64,000 bases of DNA from Pseudomonas sp. 10S4 (GCF_034344865.1 NZ_CP133774.1:4898001-4962000), one strand, 5' to 3'. Shown: positions 16,490 through 25,802, counted from the first letter of the stretch. Made by a program: numbers and translations. Notes: a model not told the origin generated them from the sequence alone.

Positions 16490-17386
16490 ATGATGGACAA
16501 AACACTACGCCGCGGCTCATTTGAAATGACTGCTGCCATGCTCATTTCCGGGACTATCGGCTGGTTTGTGCTGGTGTCCGGGCAACCGGTACTGGATGTG
16601 GTGTTCTGGCGCTGTGTGTTCGGTGCCGGCACCTTATTGCTGATCTGCGCGGCGTTTGGCTTCCTGCGGTCGGGCATTCTGACCCGCAGCACATTCCTGC
16701 TGACGGTGCTCAGCGGTGTGGCGATTGTCGGTAACTGGCTGTTGCTGTTTGCGTCTTACTCCCGCGCATCGATTGCCATTGGCACGGCGGTTTATAACGT
16801 TCAACCGTTCATGCTGGTGGGTTTGGCTGCGCTGTTTCTTGGGGAGAAAATCACCCTGCAGAAGCTGTTCTGGCTGGGCATATCGTTCCTGGGGATGCTG
16901 GCGATTGTCAGCGCCCACGGTGAGCAGGGCGCGGGTGGCAGTGATTACTTGGTGGGGATCGGCTTGGCGCTAGGCGCGGCGTTCCTATACGCGATTGCTG
17001 CATTGATTATCAAGCGCCTGACGGGCACACCGCCGCACCTGATCGCGTTGATCCAGGTCTGCACCGGCGTACTGTTGCTCGCACCCTTTGCGCACTTTTC
17101 GGCGTTGCCTCAAGCGCCAAGTGCATGGGCCAGCCTGGTGACCCTGGGCATCGTGCACACCGGCGTGATGTACGTGCTGCTTTACGGCGCGATTCAAAAA
17201 CTGCCGACGGCGTTGACCGGTGCGTTGTCGTTTATCTACCCGATTGCGGCGATTTTCGTCGACTGGTTTGCCTTCGGCCATCGTCTGGAACCGCTGCAAT
17301 GGCTCGGCGTCGCCGCTATCCTGCTGGCCGCCGCCGGTATGCAGCAGGGCTGGGGTTTGAAGCTGCGTCGAGTGGCCACGCAGTAA
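16490..17386 (+). CDS. EamA/DMT-family permease
   Basis: The 298-residue protein has ten hydrophobic segments arranged as two EamA repeats of about 140 residues, with the family turn PFMLVGLAALFLGEKITLQKLFWLGISFLGM in outline closing the first repeat. Family members move amino acids and other small metabolites across the inner membrane. ATG 16490 (or 16493) follows ACAGGAGTCTG. The divergent Lrp-type gene is its likely regulator. Substrate is not predictable from sequence. Confidence 0.88.
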   Translation: MMDKTLRRGSFEMTAAMLISGTIGWFVLVSGQPVLDVVFWRCVFGAGTLLLICAAFGFLRSGILTRSTFLLTVLSGVAIVGNWLLLFASYSRASIAIGTAVYNVQPFMLVGLAALFLGEKITLQKLFWLGISFLGMLAIVSAHGEQGAGGSDYLVGIGLALGAAFLYAIAALIIKRLTGTPPHLIALIQVCTGVLLLAPFAHFSALPQAPSAWASLVTLGIVHTGVMYVLLYGAIQKLPTALTGALSFIYPIAAIFVDWFAFGHRLEPLQWLGVAAILLAAAGMQQGWGLKLRRVATQ

Positions 17387-17389
17387 CAG

Positions 17390-18427
17390 TCAGATGTTCC
17401 AGCGCGGGGCAGTCTTGGACAGGCGCTGGCGCATTTCGCCGATGTTGGCGGCCAGTTGCCGGGTCAACAAGCGGTAGCCATCCAGCGGACTGTAAACCGG
17501 CGCATCGAGGCTGGCGTCCGGTAGCTCCACCGGCCGATTGAGCCGCTGGGACGCCCCGGACTTCAAGGCCCGGGCCATCCCGATCAGTTGCACCCGGATC
17601 TGCCGGTGCTCGGCCTTCAACGCCGTTTGCAGGTGAGCCATGGCGACCGGGTCACTGGCATCCGGTCGGGTGTTACCGAGGATCTCCAGCGTGCTGATGC
17701 ACATACGCAGATTGCGTTGGATGGCGTCCAACTCCGTCATGGATATCCGCACCTCCTTGGACACCGATGGCATCAGCGAGCGCAGTTGCACCATCACCGC
17801 GCTGAGGCGACCCATGATTTTGAGGTGTTCGTCAGCGCTAACCGGTTGGCCGTTGATGATGCGCCCGTAAATGGTTGCGCAGTCGCGCAAGGCATCGGCC
17901 AGGTTGTAGCGCCAGGAGAACACCGCGTACAGCGGCAGGGCAAAGGAAAACGCCAGGGCCAGGGCGATGCCGATGAGGATATCGACCCCGCGCCACAACC
18001 CGTCAGTGACCGGGTTGTCGCCATGCCCGGCGACGATAAACACGGTGATCGCCGACAGCAGCGCCGTGTAACCACCCTTGCCGATGGCGTGATACGAGAA
18101 GAACCCGCACACCACCGACATCGCGAAATAAGTCAGCCATGGCATCCCGAGCCAGGCCTGTTGTGCCACCAGCAGCAAGCCGACCCCTGCACCGATCAAG
18201 GTGCCTATTGCCCGCTCGGCGGCTTTTTTGCCAATGTTGCCGTGGTGCTGCAAGCCGCCGATCACCACCAGCATAGTCACCGACGCCCACTCGCCGTGGG
18301 GCAGGTGGATGCCGGTGGTCAGCAGGATCGTCGCCAGCAACCCCAGAGAAACCCGTACCGCGTGGATGACTCGGGCGTTTCGATAGCGCCGATAAGGGTC
18401 GAGTAACGGACGCAGCAATCGGCGCAT
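17390..18427 (-). CDS. FUSC-family inner-membrane transporter
   Basis: The 345-residue protein has about six N-terminal membrane segments (residues 20-185), including HLPHGEWASVTMLVVIGG and a following KKAAERAIGTLIGAGVG, the FUSC/AaeB-type signature. A cytoplasmic C-terminal half follows (about residues 190-345). This is shorter than fusaric-acid or p-hydroxybenzoate efflux proteins (about 650 residues) and matches single-unit YccS/YhfK-like members. It is convergent with the permease gene, with 3 bases between the stops, and sits 38 bases downstream of the dehydrogenase gene. Confidence 0.82.
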   Translation of the reverse strand: MRRLLRPLLDPYRRYRNARVIHAVRVSLGLLATILLTTGIHLPHGEWASVTMLVVIGGLQHHGNIGKKAAERAIGTLIGAGVGLLLVAQQAWLGMPWLTYFAMSVVCGFFSYHAIGKGGYTALLSAITVFIVAGHGDNPVTDGLWRGVDILIGIALALAFSFALPLYAVFSWRYNLADALRDCATIYGRIINGQPVSADEHLKIMGRLSAVMVQLRSLMPSVSKEVRISMTELDAIQRNLRMCISTLEILGNTRPDASDPVAMAHLQTALKAEHRQIRVQLIGMARALKSGASQRLNRPVELPDASLDAPVYSPLDGYRLLTRQLAANIGEMRQRLSKTAPRWNI

Positions 18428-18465
18428 CAGGGGTGGCAGGCGATAGGCTTTCAGGTCAGGTTTCC

Positions 18466-20091
18466 TCAGAAAATGTAATCAGTCGTCAGGAAGCTCGAAT
18501 CGCGCCCGCGAATGATCTCGCTAATGAGCGCTTTGTTGCTGTCCTGGAACTTGGTCGCCACCAGTGTCCGGATCGAAAACACCCGCAACGCATCATGTAC
18601 CGACAGTGTGCCTTCGGCGGAGTTCTTGCGGCCGTTGAACGGGAAGGTGTCCGGGCCGCGCTGGCACTGGGCGTTAATGTTGATGCGCCCGACCTGATTG
18701 GCGAAGGTGTCGACCAATCGGCCAACCGCCACCGGGTTGGTGCCGAAGATACTCAGCTGCTGGCCGAAATCCGATTCAAGGACGTAATCGATCACCGTAT
18801 CCAGATGCCGGTACGGCACGATCGGCACCACAGGGCCGAACTGCTCTTCCTGATAGACGCGCATCTGCGGGTTCACCGGGTACAGCACCGCCGGGTAGAA
18901 GAACGACGCGCGGGCCTCTCCACCGTTGGGATTGACCACAGTGGCGCCTTTACTGACCGCGTCTGCCACCAGCGAATGCAGGTATTCGACCTTGCTCGCT
19001 TCCGGCAGCGGCGTCAGCGCCACGCCGGTGTCCCACGGCATGCCGGGTTTGAGGGTGGCGAGTTTGGCGTTGAATTTCTCGATGAACGACTCGACCACAT
19101 CTTCATGGACGAAGAGGATTTTCAACGCGGTGCAGCGCTGGCCATTGAACGACAGCGAACCGGTGAGCACTTCGCTGACGGCGTTGTCCAGGTCCACCTC
19201 GGGCAGCACGATGCCGGGGTTTTTCGCGTCCAGGCCCAGCGCGGCGCGCAAGCGGTGTGGTTTCGGGTGAAGCTTTTTCAGGTCGCTGGCAGCTTTGTTG
19301 GTGCCGATAAACGCGAAGATATCGATCTTGCCGCTGGCCATCAGCGCGCTGACGGTTTCGCGGCCGCTGCCGTAGATCACATTGATCACGCCGGTCGGGA
19401 AGCTGTCGCGGAAGGCTTCCAGCAGCGGGCGAATCAACAACACGCCGAGCTTGGCCGGTTTGAACACCACGGTGTTGCCCATGATCAGCGCCGGAATCAG
19501 CGTGGTGAAGGTTTCGTTCAGCGGGTAGTTGTAAGGTCCCATGCACAGCGCCACGCCCAGTGGTACGCGGCGGATCTGGCCAAGTGTGTCCTGTTCCAGC
19601 TCGAAACGGCTGGAGCGGCGGTCGAGTTCCTTGAGGGCGTTGATGGTGTCGACGATGTAATCGCAGGTGCGGTCGAATTCTTTTTCCGAGTCCTTGAGGT
19701 TCTTGCCGATTTCCCACATCAGCAACTTCACCACCGCGTCACGCTGCTGGCGCATACGCCCCAGGAAGGATTCGACGTGTTGAATGCGCTCGGCCACGCG
19801 CATGGTCGGCCACAGGCCCTGGCCACGGTCGTAGGCGCGGACGGCGGCGTCGAGAGCGGTCAATGCGGTTTCAGCATCCAGCAGCGGCGTGCTGCCAAGG
19901 ATCACTTGTTCATCGCCATTCTCGCCGGTCAGATACACCGGGCTGCGGACTTGGGCGAGGGGGCCGCTCCAGGTTCGTAACTCGCCATCGACCAGGTATT
20001 CACGTTGCTCGGTCTGGCCGTCGAGGCGGTATTTTTCCGGGATGTCGCTGCTGTCGGGAAACAGATTGCCAAGGATGTGTGCTGTGGTCAT
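18466..20091 (-). CDS. NADP-dependent glyceraldehyde-3-phosphate dehydrogenase-like ALDH
   Basis: Start ATG 20091 gives 541 residues; the longer frame reads into a REP element. The protein is an aldehyde dehydrogenase with Rossmann segment GPYNYPLNETFTTLIPALIMGNTVVFKPAK (outline, residues 185-214), catalytic Cys320 in SFNGQRCTALK, and EEQFGPVVPIVPY late. Pseudomonas homologues are annotated as non-phosphorylating NADP-GAPDH, which oxidises glyceraldehyde-3-phosphate to 3-phosphoglycerate making NADPH. The motif that usually carries the general-base Glu (LELGG) reads LGLDAKNP, so its catalytic base is uncertain. An untested broader aldehyde specificity is possible. Confidence 0.8.
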   Translation of the reverse strand: MTTAHILGNLFPDSSDIPEKYRLDGQTEQREYLVDGELRTWSGPLAQVRSPVYLTGENGDEQVILGSTPLLDAETALTALDAAVRAYDRGQGLWPTMRVAERIQHVESFLGRMRQQRDAVVKLLMWEIGKNLKDSEKEFDRTCDYIVDTINALKELDRRSSRFELEQDTLGQIRRVPLGVALCMGPYNYPLNETFTTLIPALIMGNTVVFKPAKLGVLLIRPLLEAFRDSFPTGVINVIYGSGRETVSALMASGKIDIFAFIGTNKAASDLKKLHPKPHRLRAALGLDAKNPGIVLPEVDLDNAVSEVLTGSLSFNGQRCTALKILFVHEDVVESFIEKFNAKLATLKPGMPWDTGVALTPLPEASKVEYLHSLVADAVSKGATVVNPNGGEARASFFYPAVLYPVNPQMRVYQEEQFGPVVPIVPYRHLDTVIDYVLESDFGQQLSIFGTNPVAVGRLVDTFANQVGRININAQCQRGPDTFPFNGRKNSAEGTLSVHDALRVFSIRTLVATKFQDSNKALISEIIRGRDSSFLTTDYIF

Positions 20092-20238
20092 GTCGCTACC
20101 CCGTGTGGATTCTGATGCACTGATGAATCGTTTTAGCAGACCTCGACCTCGCTTGTCATGACTCATCTCAGGTGAAAGTTGCTTATTCAAGATAGTCGCT
20201 GATGTTGCCGCGAGTGGCTTGTTCGACGCCGGCCCATT

Positions 20239-20327
20239 GTGGGAGCGGGCTTGCTCGCGAAGACGGCGGGCCATTCAGTCTTGTAGTTGCCTGACACACC
20301 GTCTTCGCGAGCAAGCCCGCTCTCACA
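20239..20327. repeat. REPIN, class A
   Basis: Two inverted copies of GTGGGAGCGGGCTTGCTCGCGA flank a variable spacer; the right arm reads TCGCGAGCAAGCCCGCTCTCAC, with one change. Confidence 0.9.
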
Positions 20328-20468
20328 GGAGATTTGCTGGCCTCAGAAGCCCCCTTAATGTCCGGCAATGCCCTCAACCCCGCCACGTGCCTGGCTTAGT
20401 GTTGCCTCTCCTTGATCAGAATAAGAAATGTGCACCGGCTGGCTGGCGCACTCAACGAGAGGACTGCT

Positions 20469-20831
20469 ATGCCGACAATCAGGTACGCGGCGTTACTGGT
20501 CGCCGCTGTGCTACTTAGCGCTTGCGGTGATGAACCCAAAACTCAGGCCACCCGCAGCGAAGCCGGCAGCGCCGCACCCACCGACACCGCACTGGCGCAG
20601 GTCTACGCCAACAGTTGCAAGCTCTGCCACGCCAATCCCGCCGCCGGGGCGCCGATGACCGGCGACAAAAAAGCCTGGGAGCCGCGGGTGCTGCAAGGCG
20701 CCGACACGCTGCTCGATCACGCGATCAACGGCTACAACGGCATGCCGCCGATGGGGATGTGCATGCAGTGTTCCGAGGAAGAATTCCTGGCGCTGATTTC
20801 ATTTATGTCCGGTCAGTCCATCCAACAATAA
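20469..20831 (+). CDS. c-type cytochrome lipoprotein (cytochrome c5-like)
   Basis: ATG 20469 (with GAGAGGACTGCT upstream) gives a 120-residue protein with a lipoprotein signal, lipobox LSAC at about residue 19, and one haem site CKLCH in the motif ANSCKLCHANPAAGAPMTGD. The later MPPMGMCMQCSEEEFLALISFM contains the axial Met and a CxxC pair typical of cytochrome c5. It should be a periplasmic lipid-anchored electron carrier. It sits 18 bases ahead of the lactone oxidase gene and so is its likely electron acceptor. Confidence 0.9.
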   Translation: MPTIRYAALLVAAVLLSACGDEPKTQATRSEAGSAAPTDTALAQVYANSCKLCHANPAAGAPMTGDKKAWEPRVLQGADTLLDHAINGYNGMPPMGMCMQCSEEEFLALISFMSGQSIQQ

Positions 20832-20849
20832 GAACGGCAGGTGCACTTC

Positions 20850-22244
20850 ATGACAATGGACCTGACACGACGTCAGTTATTGCAACGGGCGAGCATCATC
20901 GGTGCCTTCACTGCGCTCGGTTCCAGCCCGGCGCTGGCCGAACTGCTGCGCGCGCCACGATTGATTCCCTGGCGCAACTGGTCCGGCGGCCAGAGTTGCC
21001 TGCCGGCGGCGCGGTTGGCGCCGAAAAACCTCGATGAACTGACCCAAGTGATTCGCCAGGCCCCCGGCAAGATCCGCCCGGTCGGCTCGGCGCATTCCTT
21101 CAGCGCGCTGGTGCCGACCGACGGCACGCTGTTGTCCATGAGCTACTTTACCGGCCTGCTCGACCACGATCCCAGCACGTTGCAGGCCGAGTTCGCCGGC
21201 GGTACGCCGATGTCACGCATGGGCACGCCGCTCAAGGACATCGGTCAGGCGCTGCAGAACATGGCCGACATCGACTACCAGACCCTCGCCGGTGCGATTT
21301 CCACCTCGACCCACGGTACCGGCAAGACGTTTCAATCCTACTCGGCCCACGTCTCTGGCCTGCAACTGGTCACCGCCAGCGGCGAAGTGCTCGACTGTGA
21401 CAGCACCCATCACCCCGAAGTGTTCAGCGCTGCCCGGGTTTCCCTCGGGGCTTTGGGCGTGGCGAGCAAAATACGCCTGCAAAATCGCCCGGCCTATCGT
21501 CTGAGAGAACGCCAGTGGATCGCCAAAACCGAAGAACTGCTGGAAGACATCGACAAAAACACTCAGGAAAACCAACACTGGGAAATGCTCGTGGTGACCC
21601 ATTCCGACTACGCCTTGTCGATCGCCCTGAATGAAACCACCGACCCGGCCACGCCGCCGATCCCGGCAGATGAGGAGGGCGGCAACGAGTTCGTGACCCT
21701 GATCGAGAAGATCGACAAGTACGGCAGCGACTTCCCCGACCTGCGCCGCACCATGCTCAATAACCTGCGCCACCTCGCCAGTTTCGATGACCGTGTGGGC
21801 GACTCGTTCGACATCTACGCCAACGTGCGCACCGTGCGTTTCAACGAGATGGAATACTCGGTGTCGGCCGAATACGGCCCGGCCTGCCTGCGGGAAATCC
21901 TCAAGCTGATTCAGGACAAAGACCTGCGTACCTGGTTTCCCATCGAATACCGCTACGTCAAAGCCGACGACATTCCCCTGAGCATGTTCGAAGGCCGCGA
22001 CAGCTGCTCGATCTCGGTTCACCAGCATTACCAGATGGACCATCACAACTTCTTCGCCGCCGTCGAACCGATCTTCTGGAAGTACAACGGCAGGCCGCAT
22101 TGGGGGAAATTGCACACGCTCAACGCGAAGAACCTGCAGCCGCTCTACCCACGCTGGCGAGAATTCATCGAGGTCCGCCAGGCGCTGGACCCCAGCGGCA
22201 AGTTTCTCAACGCGCATCTGATGTCGATTCTGGGGGTGAGCTGA
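20850..22244 (+). CDS. FAD-dependent sugar-lactone (arabinono/gulono-lactone) oxidase, Tat-exported
   Basis: I chose ATG 20850, not GTG 20841, because it follows GGCAGG at proper distance. The 464-residue protein starts with a twin-arginine signal (LTRRQLLQRASIIGAFTALG, cleavage after ALA near residue 30). An FAD-binding PCMH domain follows (KIRPVGSAHSFSALVPTDGTL, then STSTHGTGKTFQSYSAHVSG) and a C-terminal D-arabinono-1,4-lactone oxidase domain (YRYVKADDIPLSM, SISVHQHYQMDH). Such enzymes oxidise aldonolactones or alditols. Here electrons probably pass to the cytochrome encoded just upstream instead of oxygen. The stop overlaps the next gene's ATG by one base. Confidence 0.85.
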   Translation: MTMDLTRRQLLQRASIIGAFTALGSSPALAELLRAPRLIPWRNWSGGQSCLPAARLAPKNLDELTQVIRQAPGKIRPVGSAHSFSALVPTDGTLLSMSYFTGLLDHDPSTLQAEFAGGTPMSRMGTPLKDIGQALQNMADIDYQTLAGAISTSTHGTGKTFQSYSAHVSGLQLVTASGEVLDCDSTHHPEVFSAARVSLGALGVASKIRLQNRPAYRLRERQWIAKTEELLEDIDKNTQENQHWEMLVVTHSDYALSIALNETTDPATPPIPADEEGGNEFVTLIEKIDKYGSDFPDLRRTMLNNLRHLASFDDRVGDSFDIYANVRTVRFNEMEYSVSAEYGPACLREILKLIQDKDLRTWFPIEYRYVKADDIPLSMFEGRDSCSISVHQHYQMDHHNFFAAVEPIFWKYNGRPHWGKLHTLNAKNLQPLYPRWREFIEVRQALDPSGKFLNAHLMSILGVS

Positions 22245-23527
22245 TGGCCGTGAATCGACGCAATTTTCTGCTCGGCAGTGTAGGCGTGGGCGCCTTGCTG
22301 ATTGGCGTTGGCGCATGGCTGCGACCGGGGGACAGGGGCGGACCGTACAGCGAATATTTCCGTGCGTTGAATCGAGAACTCAAGGACCACGGCCCGATGC
22401 GTCCGGTGATGTTGATCGATCTGGACCGCCTCGATCACAACATCGACGTGGTGATGCAATCGGTCCAGCGCGCCGGCAAACACTTGCGGCTGGTGGAGAA
22501 ATCCCTGCCGGCGCCAGGGTTGCTGACGTACATCGCCCAGCGTGCCGGCACGAAGCGTTTGATGTCATTTCACCAGCCATTTCTCAACCACGACGCCGTG
22601 CAATTTCCCGACGCCGACATCCTGCTCGGCAAACCGCTGCCGGTGCGTTCGGCGCAGTTGTTTTACGAAACCCACAAAGGGCCATTCGACCCGGCGAAGC
22701 AGTTGCAGTGGTTGCTCGATACCCCCGAGCGACTCCGGCAATACCTGGCGCTTGCGCAAGGTCTGGGCACGCGACTGCGCGTAAACATCGAGCTGGACGT
22801 CGGCTTGCATCGCGGCGGTGTCAGCGACCTGGGCGTGCTCGGGCAGATGCTGGCGCTGATCAGCGCTCACCCGCAACACCTGGAGTTCGGCGGGTTCATG
22901 GGCTACGACCCGTTCGTGGGCATGGGCGTGCCGGGGATTCTTGGTTCGCCCGAGGAACTGTTCGCCAAAGTTATGGTGATCTACAACCGCTGTGTCGATT
23001 TCACTCGTCAGCAGTATCCGGGCTTGTGGCGTGAAGGTCTGACGCTCAATACCGCCGGCAGTCCGAGTTATCGCATGCACGAACAGGAAAGCCTGAGCAG
23101 CGAAGTCTCGGTGGGCACGGCGATGCTCAAACCGACGCACTATGATTTGCCATCGTTGGTGGACCATGTGCCGGCGGCGTACATCGCCACGCCGGTGTTG
23201 AAAAGCACCGGCGCGGTGAACATTCCGGCGCTGGACGACAAGTCGAAACTGTTCTCGTGGTGGGACGCCAATCAGCGCGAGACATTCTTCATTTGTGGCG
23301 GCAACTGGATGGCCGAGTTCGAATCACCCCAGGGATTGCAGAGCAACGGCGTGTATGGCCGCAGCTCCAACCAGGAAATGGTCAACGGCTCCAGCGCAGT
23401 GGGATTGGTGGTGGAAGATCAAGTGTTCCTGCGTCCGACCCAGACTGAGTCGGTGTTGTTGCAGTTTGGTGATTTGCTCGCTGTACGCGGCGGCAAAATC
23501 GTCGATACCTGGCCGGTCTACGCCTGA
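22244..23527 (+). CDS. DSD1-family PLP enzyme (D-threonine aldolase/alanine racemase-like), Tat-signal
   Basis: ATG 22244 overlaps the preceding TGA (TGATG). The 427-residue protein begins MAVNRRNFLLGSVGVGALL, a twin-arginine-type signal or anchor. It then has an alanine-racemase-like N-terminal PLP barrel (PVMLIDLDRLDHNIDVVM; candidate PLP Lys in LRLVEKSLPAPG, about residue 86; VNIELDVGLHRGG) and a C-terminal beta domain (GGNWMAEFESP, ending in GGKIVDTWPVYA) of the D-serine dehydratase/D-threonine aldolase type. Export of a PLP enzyme in folded form would be unusual. Coupling to the lactone oxidase suggests a joint periplasmic pathway, substrate unknown. Confidence 0.8.
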   Translation: MAVNRRNFLLGSVGVGALLIGVGAWLRPGDRGGPYSEYFRALNRELKDHGPMRPVMLIDLDRLDHNIDVVMQSVQRAGKHLRLVEKSLPAPGLLTYIAQRAGTKRLMSFHQPFLNHDAVQFPDADILLGKPLPVRSAQLFYETHKGPFDPAKQLQWLLDTPERLRQYLALAQGLGTRLRVNIELDVGLHRGGVSDLGVLGQMLALISAHPQHLEFGGFMGYDPFVGMGVPGILGSPEELFAKVMVIYNRCVDFTRQQYPGLWREGLTLNTAGSPSYRMHEQESLSSEVSVGTAMLKPTHYDLPSLVDHVPAAYIATPVLKSTGAVNIPALDDKSKLFSWWDANQRETFFICGGNWMAEFESPQGLQSNGVYGRSSNQEMVNGSSAVGLVVEDQVFLRPTQTESVLLQFGDLLAVRGGKIVDTWPVYA

Positions 23528-23557
23528 GCACCGTCACACCCATGGAATGCAAACCCT

Positions 23558-23692
23558 GTGGCGAGGGGGCTTGTCGGAATGCCGCACCACCCCGTTCGGC
23601 GGCGCAGCCGTCGCATGACCTGTATGCGAGATATGCCTGAAGGAATGCTGGGGTCGCTTCGCAACCCAACGGGGGCAAGCCCCCTCGCCACA
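23558..23692. repeat. REP pair, class B
   Basis: GTGGCGAGGGGGCTTG at the left and CAAGCCCCCTCGCCACA at the right form the outer stem; inner part includes TCGCTTCGCAACCCAACGGGGG. Confidence 0.85.
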
Positions 23693-23740
23693 GAGGTCTT
23701 TGGCGGTTTAGAGTAAGCGGCCACTCAAGGAAGAATCACT

Positions 23741-24262
23741 ATGCCCGCCACCGACCCCATCATCACCATCCAGCGCTTCAGCGAATCCCACATCGACGGC
23801 GTTACCGCGCTCTACAACGACCCGGCCATTACCCGTCAGGTGCTGCAAATGCCGTTTCAGTCCACCGAGGTTTGGCGCAAACGCCTGGCACCGGATAACG
23901 AGCGGGTGGTGCAATTGGTGGCGCTGCATCAAGGGACGATCATCGGCAACATTGGTCTGGAGCAGTTCTCGCGGATCCGCCGCAGCCACGCCGGCAACCT
24001 CGGTATGGGCGTCGCCGGGGAATGGCAGGGCAAGGGCGTTGGCTCCAAACTGTTGGCGACGGCGCTGGAGATCGCTGACAACTGGATGAACCTGCGCCGG
24101 GTCGAGCTTTCGGTGTACGCCGATAACGAAGCGGCCATCGCGCTGTACCGCAAATTCGGTTTTGAAGACGAAGGCCTGTTTCGCGACTACGCCGTGCGTG
24201 ACGGCGTGCTGGTGGATGCCTTGAGCATGGCGCGTCTGCGTTCCACGCCCAAGGTCGGTTGA
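23741..24262 (+). CDS. GNAT-family N-acetyltransferase
   Basis: A single GNAT domain of 173 residues. The acetyl-CoA pyrophosphate loop is GEWQGKGVGSKLL (about residues 92-104; R/QxxGxG/A type), and the C-terminal motif ELSVYADNEAAIALYRKFGFEDEGLFRDYAVRDG is characteristic of the SpeG/YhhY-like branch that acetylates amino acids or polyamines. ATG 23741 follows CAAGGAAGAATCACT. The gene ends one base before the stop of the convergent racemase gene. Confidence 0.88.
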   Translation: MPATDPIITIQRFSESHIDGVTALYNDPAITRQVLQMPFQSTEVWRKRLAPDNERVVQLVALHQGTIIGNIGLEQFSRIRRSHAGNLGMGVAGEWQGKGVGSKLLATALEIADNWMNLRRVELSVYADNEAAIALYRKFGFEDEGLFRDYAVRDGVLVDALSMARLRSTPKVG

Positions 24263-24263
24263 G

Positions 24264-24956
24264 TCAGTCGCCCAAGGCGAACGCCACCGCCGCCTGCGCA
24301 TGCAGTTCGGTGGTGTCGAACAGGGGCAGGGCGCTGTGCTCGGGTTTGATCAGCAAGGTGATTTCCGTGCAGCCAAGGATGATTGCCTGGGCGCCGCGCG
24401 CCGTCAGCGACTCAATGACTTGCTGGTAAACCTTGCGCGACGCCTCGCTGATCACCCCGACGCACAACTCGTCGTAAATGATCCGGTGCACGGCTTGGCG
24501 CTCTTCCACCTCAGGTACCAGCACCGTCAGCCCCATGGCTGCCAGACGATCCTTGAGGAAATCCTGCTCCATGGTGAACGCGGTGCCCAGCAAGCCAACC
24601 TTGAGCGCTCCGGCCTCGACTGCCGCTTGGCCGGTCGGGTCGGCGATGTGCAGGAACGGAATGCCGATCGCGTCCTGAATCTGCCCGGCCACCTTGTGCA
24701 TGGTGTTGGTACACAGCACCACGCATTCGGCACCGCCAGCCTCCAATCTGCGCGCGGCATCCACCAGAATCGCCGCCGCATCGTCCCAGCGCCCGGCATG
24801 CTGGGCTTGTTCGACAGGCCCGAAGTCGACGCTGTACATTAGCAATTGTGCCGAACGCAACGGTCCGAGTTGGTCACGGACCTGCTGGTTGATAAGGCGA
24901 TAGTATTCGGCGCTGGACTCCCAGCTCATGCCGCCGATCAGGCCGATGGTGCGCAT
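24264..24956 (-). CDS. Aspartate/glutamate racemase family protein
   Basis: Start ATG 24956 (MRTIGLIGGMSWESS) gives the standard 230 residues; the track upstream to 25328 reads antisense to the AraC gene. The two catalytic cysteines are Cys82 (VLCTNTMHK) and Cys196 (ILGCTEITLL). These PLP-independent racemases act by a two-base thiol mechanism, on aspartate or related acids. RBS CAGGAGCACGAC. Divergent from an AraC-type gene 78 bases away, its likely regulator. Confidence 0.9.
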   Translation of the reverse strand: MRTIGLIGGMSWESSAEYYRLINQQVRDQLGPLRSAQLLMYSVDFGPVEQAQHAGRWDDAAAILVDAARRLEAGGAECVVLCTNTMHKVAGQIQDAIGIPFLHIADPTGQAAVEAGALKVGLLGTAFTMEQDFLKDRLAAMGLTVLVPEVEERQAVHRIIYDELCVGVISEASRKVYQQVIESLTARGAQAIILGCTEITLLIKPEHSALPLFDTTELHAQAAVAFALGD

Positions 24957-25034
24957 GTCGTGCTCCTGTTGTTGGCTACCCTTTGTTAGAGAGTCTCCCG
25001 TGGATTCGAGCGTCGATCTATCAGGAAATTTCAC

Positions 25035-25802
25035 ATGCTGAGCCAAAGCCTGCTGAGCGATAAAGTTTGCCTGCAACTGCTGCCGCGCGCTGCTTACAGC
25101 GCGCGGGATCCGGCGCAGTGGCACACGCTTGGCGTGACGCTGGAGCGCCAGCAAGGTGTGCATGCCATCGATTCGGACCATCGGGTGGACTTCGACACAC
25201 TGCCCGGCGTACTGGCGCACACACCGGTCGGCGTCGAAGTGTTTTCCGAATCGGCCAGCGGCGGTGAATACCTGGTACTGCGGATGGACGAACAGTTCGC
25301 CCATCAACACGTGCCTTTGGTAAACCATCGCGTGCAGTCCGCCGGGAATGGCCGGGCGTTAGCGCTGGCGAGAGAGTTGCGGCGTTTGCTGCTGGCCCCG
25401 CAACCTGACCGGCTGGCCCTGGAACAAGGTGTGCTGGCGTTCGTCGCTCTGGCGGGTGTGCCAGCCGAAACCGCGCAGCGGACCACGGCCCAGGCGTTCG
25501 CCCGGGTGCTGGATCAGATTGCCGAGCAGTTCCACCAACCCCTGAGCCTGGAACAGCTGGCCGTTACTTATGGACACAATGAGCTGCGGTTCCTGCGCGA
25601 CTTCACCCGTGCCATCGGCCTCACGCCCCATGCGTATCTGATTGAAGTCAGGCTGCAGGCCGCGCGCCGGCTGATCGAACAGACGAATCTGCCCCTGGCC
25701 AGCATCGCCCAGGACGCAGGCTTCGCCCATCAGTCGCACATGGGCAGCGCCTTTCGCAAACACTTGGCCATGACCCCCAGCCAGTACCGCTCACGCTTTT
25801 AG
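25035..25802 (+). CDS. AraC-family transcriptional regulator
   Basis: The 255-residue protein has a cupin-like N-terminal sensing part (LGVTLERQQGVHAIDSDH) and a C-terminal double helix-turn-helix: SLEQLAVTYGHNELRFLRDFTRAIGLTPHAYLIEVRL and LPLASIAQDAGFAHQSHMGSAFRKHLAMTPSQYR in outline. The second helix-turn-helix is the canonical AraC signature. Neighbour and divergent orientation suggest control of the racemase gene. The inducer is unknown. Confidence 0.9.
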   Translation: MLSQSLLSDKVCLQLLPRAAYSARDPAQWHTLGVTLERQQGVHAIDSDHRVDFDTLPGVLAHTPVGVEVFSESASGGEYLVLRMDEQFAHQHVPLVNHRVQSAGNGRALALARELRRLLLAPQPDRLALEQGVLAFVALAGVPAETAQRTTAQAFARVLDQIAEQFHQPLSLEQLAVTYGHNELRFLRDFTRAIGLTPHAYLIEVRLQAARRLIEQTNLPLASIAQDAGFAHQSHMGSAFRKHLAMTPSQYRSRF

